A stretch of DNA of 64,000 bases. It comes from VAZQ01 sp963721005. GTDB lineage: Bacteria > Pseudomonadota > Alphaproteobacteria > Rhizobiales > Xanthobacteraceae. The stretch covers positions 1,054,001 to 1,118,000 of the forward strand of contig CAVRHR010000005.1 in NCBI GenBank assembly GCA_963721005.1. The letters run 5' to 3'. Under the pieces are notes generated by a model, which was given only the letters and a program-made list of their open reading frames with translations, did no database searches and was not told the DNA's origin. The translations under genes and the position numbers were made by a program. Position 1 is the stretch's first letter. Each line of letters opens with the position of its first letter. Of the stretch, positions 63,110 through 64,000 are shown piece by piece.

Positions 63110-63243
63110 GGCCAAACTCCTTCGTCGTGGCTTTGGATTCCGCCCTCTGTTTTCGTCCGGTCGCGAAGGCGTTGGACGGCCGCTGCGTTTTGGTGCCGTG
63201 CAACGTGTCGCGGGATCTGAAGCTTGCGAGGGAGGACTTGTTA

Positions 63244-63271
63244 CCCCTCCCCCTTCATCCGGGGGGAGGGG
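63244..63271. repeat. Strong GC hairpin between two small secreted genes
   Basis: CCCCTCCCCC pairs with GGGGGGAGGGG around a 7-base loop. No U run follows on either strand, so it is more like an extragenic palindrome than an intrinsic terminator. Confidence 0.6.
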
Positions 63272-63310
63272 TCGCGTTCCGCAAGGGGAACCGGATTCCG
63301 GTCGGAGGGC

Positions 63311-63541
63311 CTAGCGGCTGCGGCCTTTCCGGCCCGGCTGAGCAAAATCCTCCTGCTGGCTCGGCGACGCATACCCGTAGCTGGTGCCGGGCATGTGCCG
63401 CGCGCTCTGGCCCAGATACTCATTCCATTCCCGCACGCTTTGCGCCGTGCTCGGGTTGGTCTCGACCTCGTTCGCCAGAACCGCGGATGCGGAGCCGAGA
63501 AGGAGCGCGGCCGCCAGAGCGATCTTCGTGTTGGTGATCAT
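63311..63541 (-). CDS. Small secreted protein (76 aa), Bradyrhizobium-type
   Basis: A signal peptide (TKIALAAALLLGSASAVLAN) is followed by ETNPSTAQSVREWNEYLGQS, the consensus of a family of short exported proteins common in Bradyrhizobium and relatives. CAGGAG precedes the ATG at 63541. The Ser/Tyr-rich end SYGYASPSQQEDFAQPG is typical. The family's role is not known. Confidence 0.8.
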   Translation of the reverse strand: MITNTKIALAAALLLGSASAVLANEVETNPSTAQSVREWNEYLGQSARHMPGTSYGYASPSQQEDFAQPGRKGRSR

Positions 63542-63789
63542 CGTCGTCTCCTGTATTTGACTGCCCACACCCTGCTGGTGTGCCCGCGTAACATGTTGCT
63601 GAGAACGCTCGCGGTAAATCCGCCTGATGAACCAGGGACGATCGAATGGTGGAAGGCCGGCTGGCAGCACAAAAGCCGATGGATATTGGGTTTGCTGAGC
63701 CTTCCCGGGCATAATAAGATCAGTGCTTTGCTCCTGGGATTGGAGTATGAAATGTTCAGCTGGAGCAGCCGGGCCAAGGATTGGGGTTG

Positions 63790-64000
63790 ATGAAGATCCT
63801 GGTAGTTGATGATCACATCTTGATTCGCGAGGCCCTGCGCGGCGTCCTCAAGGAATTGAGATCGGATGCAGTCGTCCTGGAGGCCTCGGATGGGGGCCAG
63901 GGGATGCAGCTCATGGCCGAGCACGCCGACATCAACCTCATCCTGCTCGATTTGAATCTGCCGGATCGCGACGGCTTTTCGATGCTGGCCGAATTGCGCG
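63790..64000 (+). CDS. Response regulator receiver domain (NarL/LuxR type), 5' part only
   Basis: The first 70 codons encode MKILVVDDHILIREALRGVL and LILLDLNLPDRDGFSML, with the acidic pair and phosphoacceptor Asp of a receiver domain. The VDDHxLIR start is typical of NarL/FixJ regulators. The rest lies beyond the window. It faces away from the small secreted gene, with 248 bases between them. Confidence 0.9.
   Translation, partial: MKILVVDDHILIREALRGVLKELRSDAVVLEASDGGQGMQLMAEHADINLILLDLNLPDRDGFSMLAELR

Noticed and set aside
1..64000. tRNA or rRNA genes, phage integrase or transposase
   Set aside because: No cloverleaf-like sequence, rRNA segment or mobile-element enzyme was recognised on either strand.

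Overview
This is a GC-rich alphaproteobacterial chromosome segment. A complete hopanoid locus with linked isoprenoid genes, several TctC/Bug-type and ABC-type solute-binding proteins, tandem NHL-propeller proteins, families of small secreted proteins and many short palindromic repeats all suggest the Hyphomicrobiales (Nitrobacteraceae/Xanthobacteraceae-like). No rRNA, tRNA, transposase, integrase or CRISPR array is visible.

Layout. 1-20 kb: a GMC oxidoreductase with its Tat-exported small subunit, a membrane GGDEF-EAL protein, a GT22-like mannosyltransferase, three secreted NHL propellers, two tandem secreted lectin-like proteins, an FAD monooxygenase, a cupin, two DHDPS-family proteins (the second lacks the catalytic Lys and Tyr) and a frameshifted GT39-like glycosyltransferase. 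20-24 kb: a visibly less GC-rich island on the minus strand. It holds a DddA-type double-stranded-DNA cytosine deaminase toxin, its Imm1-family immunity gene 2 bases downstream, tandem terminators, an SDR and an Imm50-like orphan immunity gene. 24-27 kb: three periplasmic binding proteins, one of them frameshifted.

27-45.4 kb is the hopanoid region. Farnesyl diphosphate synthase diverges from hpnB-hpnC-hpnD-hpnE-shc, and the hpnC/D/E genes overlap by 1-4 bases. After an insert of four unrelated genes come hpnH, ispH and dxs on the minus strand, then hpnN diverging from dxs. Together they supply precursors (Dxs, IspH, FPP synthase), make squalene (HpnC/D/E), cyclise it (Shc), adenosylate it (HpnH) and transport hopanoids (HpnN). 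hpnG is not in the window.

45-64 kb: a DUF2147 protein, small secreted peptides, a TctC-type binding protein with two cupins, YciI, hydrolases and a frameshifted Gly-rich autotransporter. Next comes a string of four tiny single-TM proteins downstream of a secreted protein with six 22-residue repeats, preceded by four helically phased TTTACAG repeats. The end carries an acyl-CoA-dehydrogenase-like monooxygenase, a glutamine-synthetase-like ligase, an exported hydrolase, a DUF3309-like peptide, a TPR protein, more small secreted proteins and the start of a response regulator.

The most notable locus is the DddA-like toxin/Imm1 pair at 20.1-22.1 kb: catalytic spacing HxE...28...C-x2-C, no local secretion machinery and an unusual proline-rich N-terminus. 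The 54.3-56.5 kb small-membrane-protein string is the best candidate for something undescribed. Three genes (18.3, 23.9 and 50.8 kb) carry single frameshifts that could be real decay or sequence errors.
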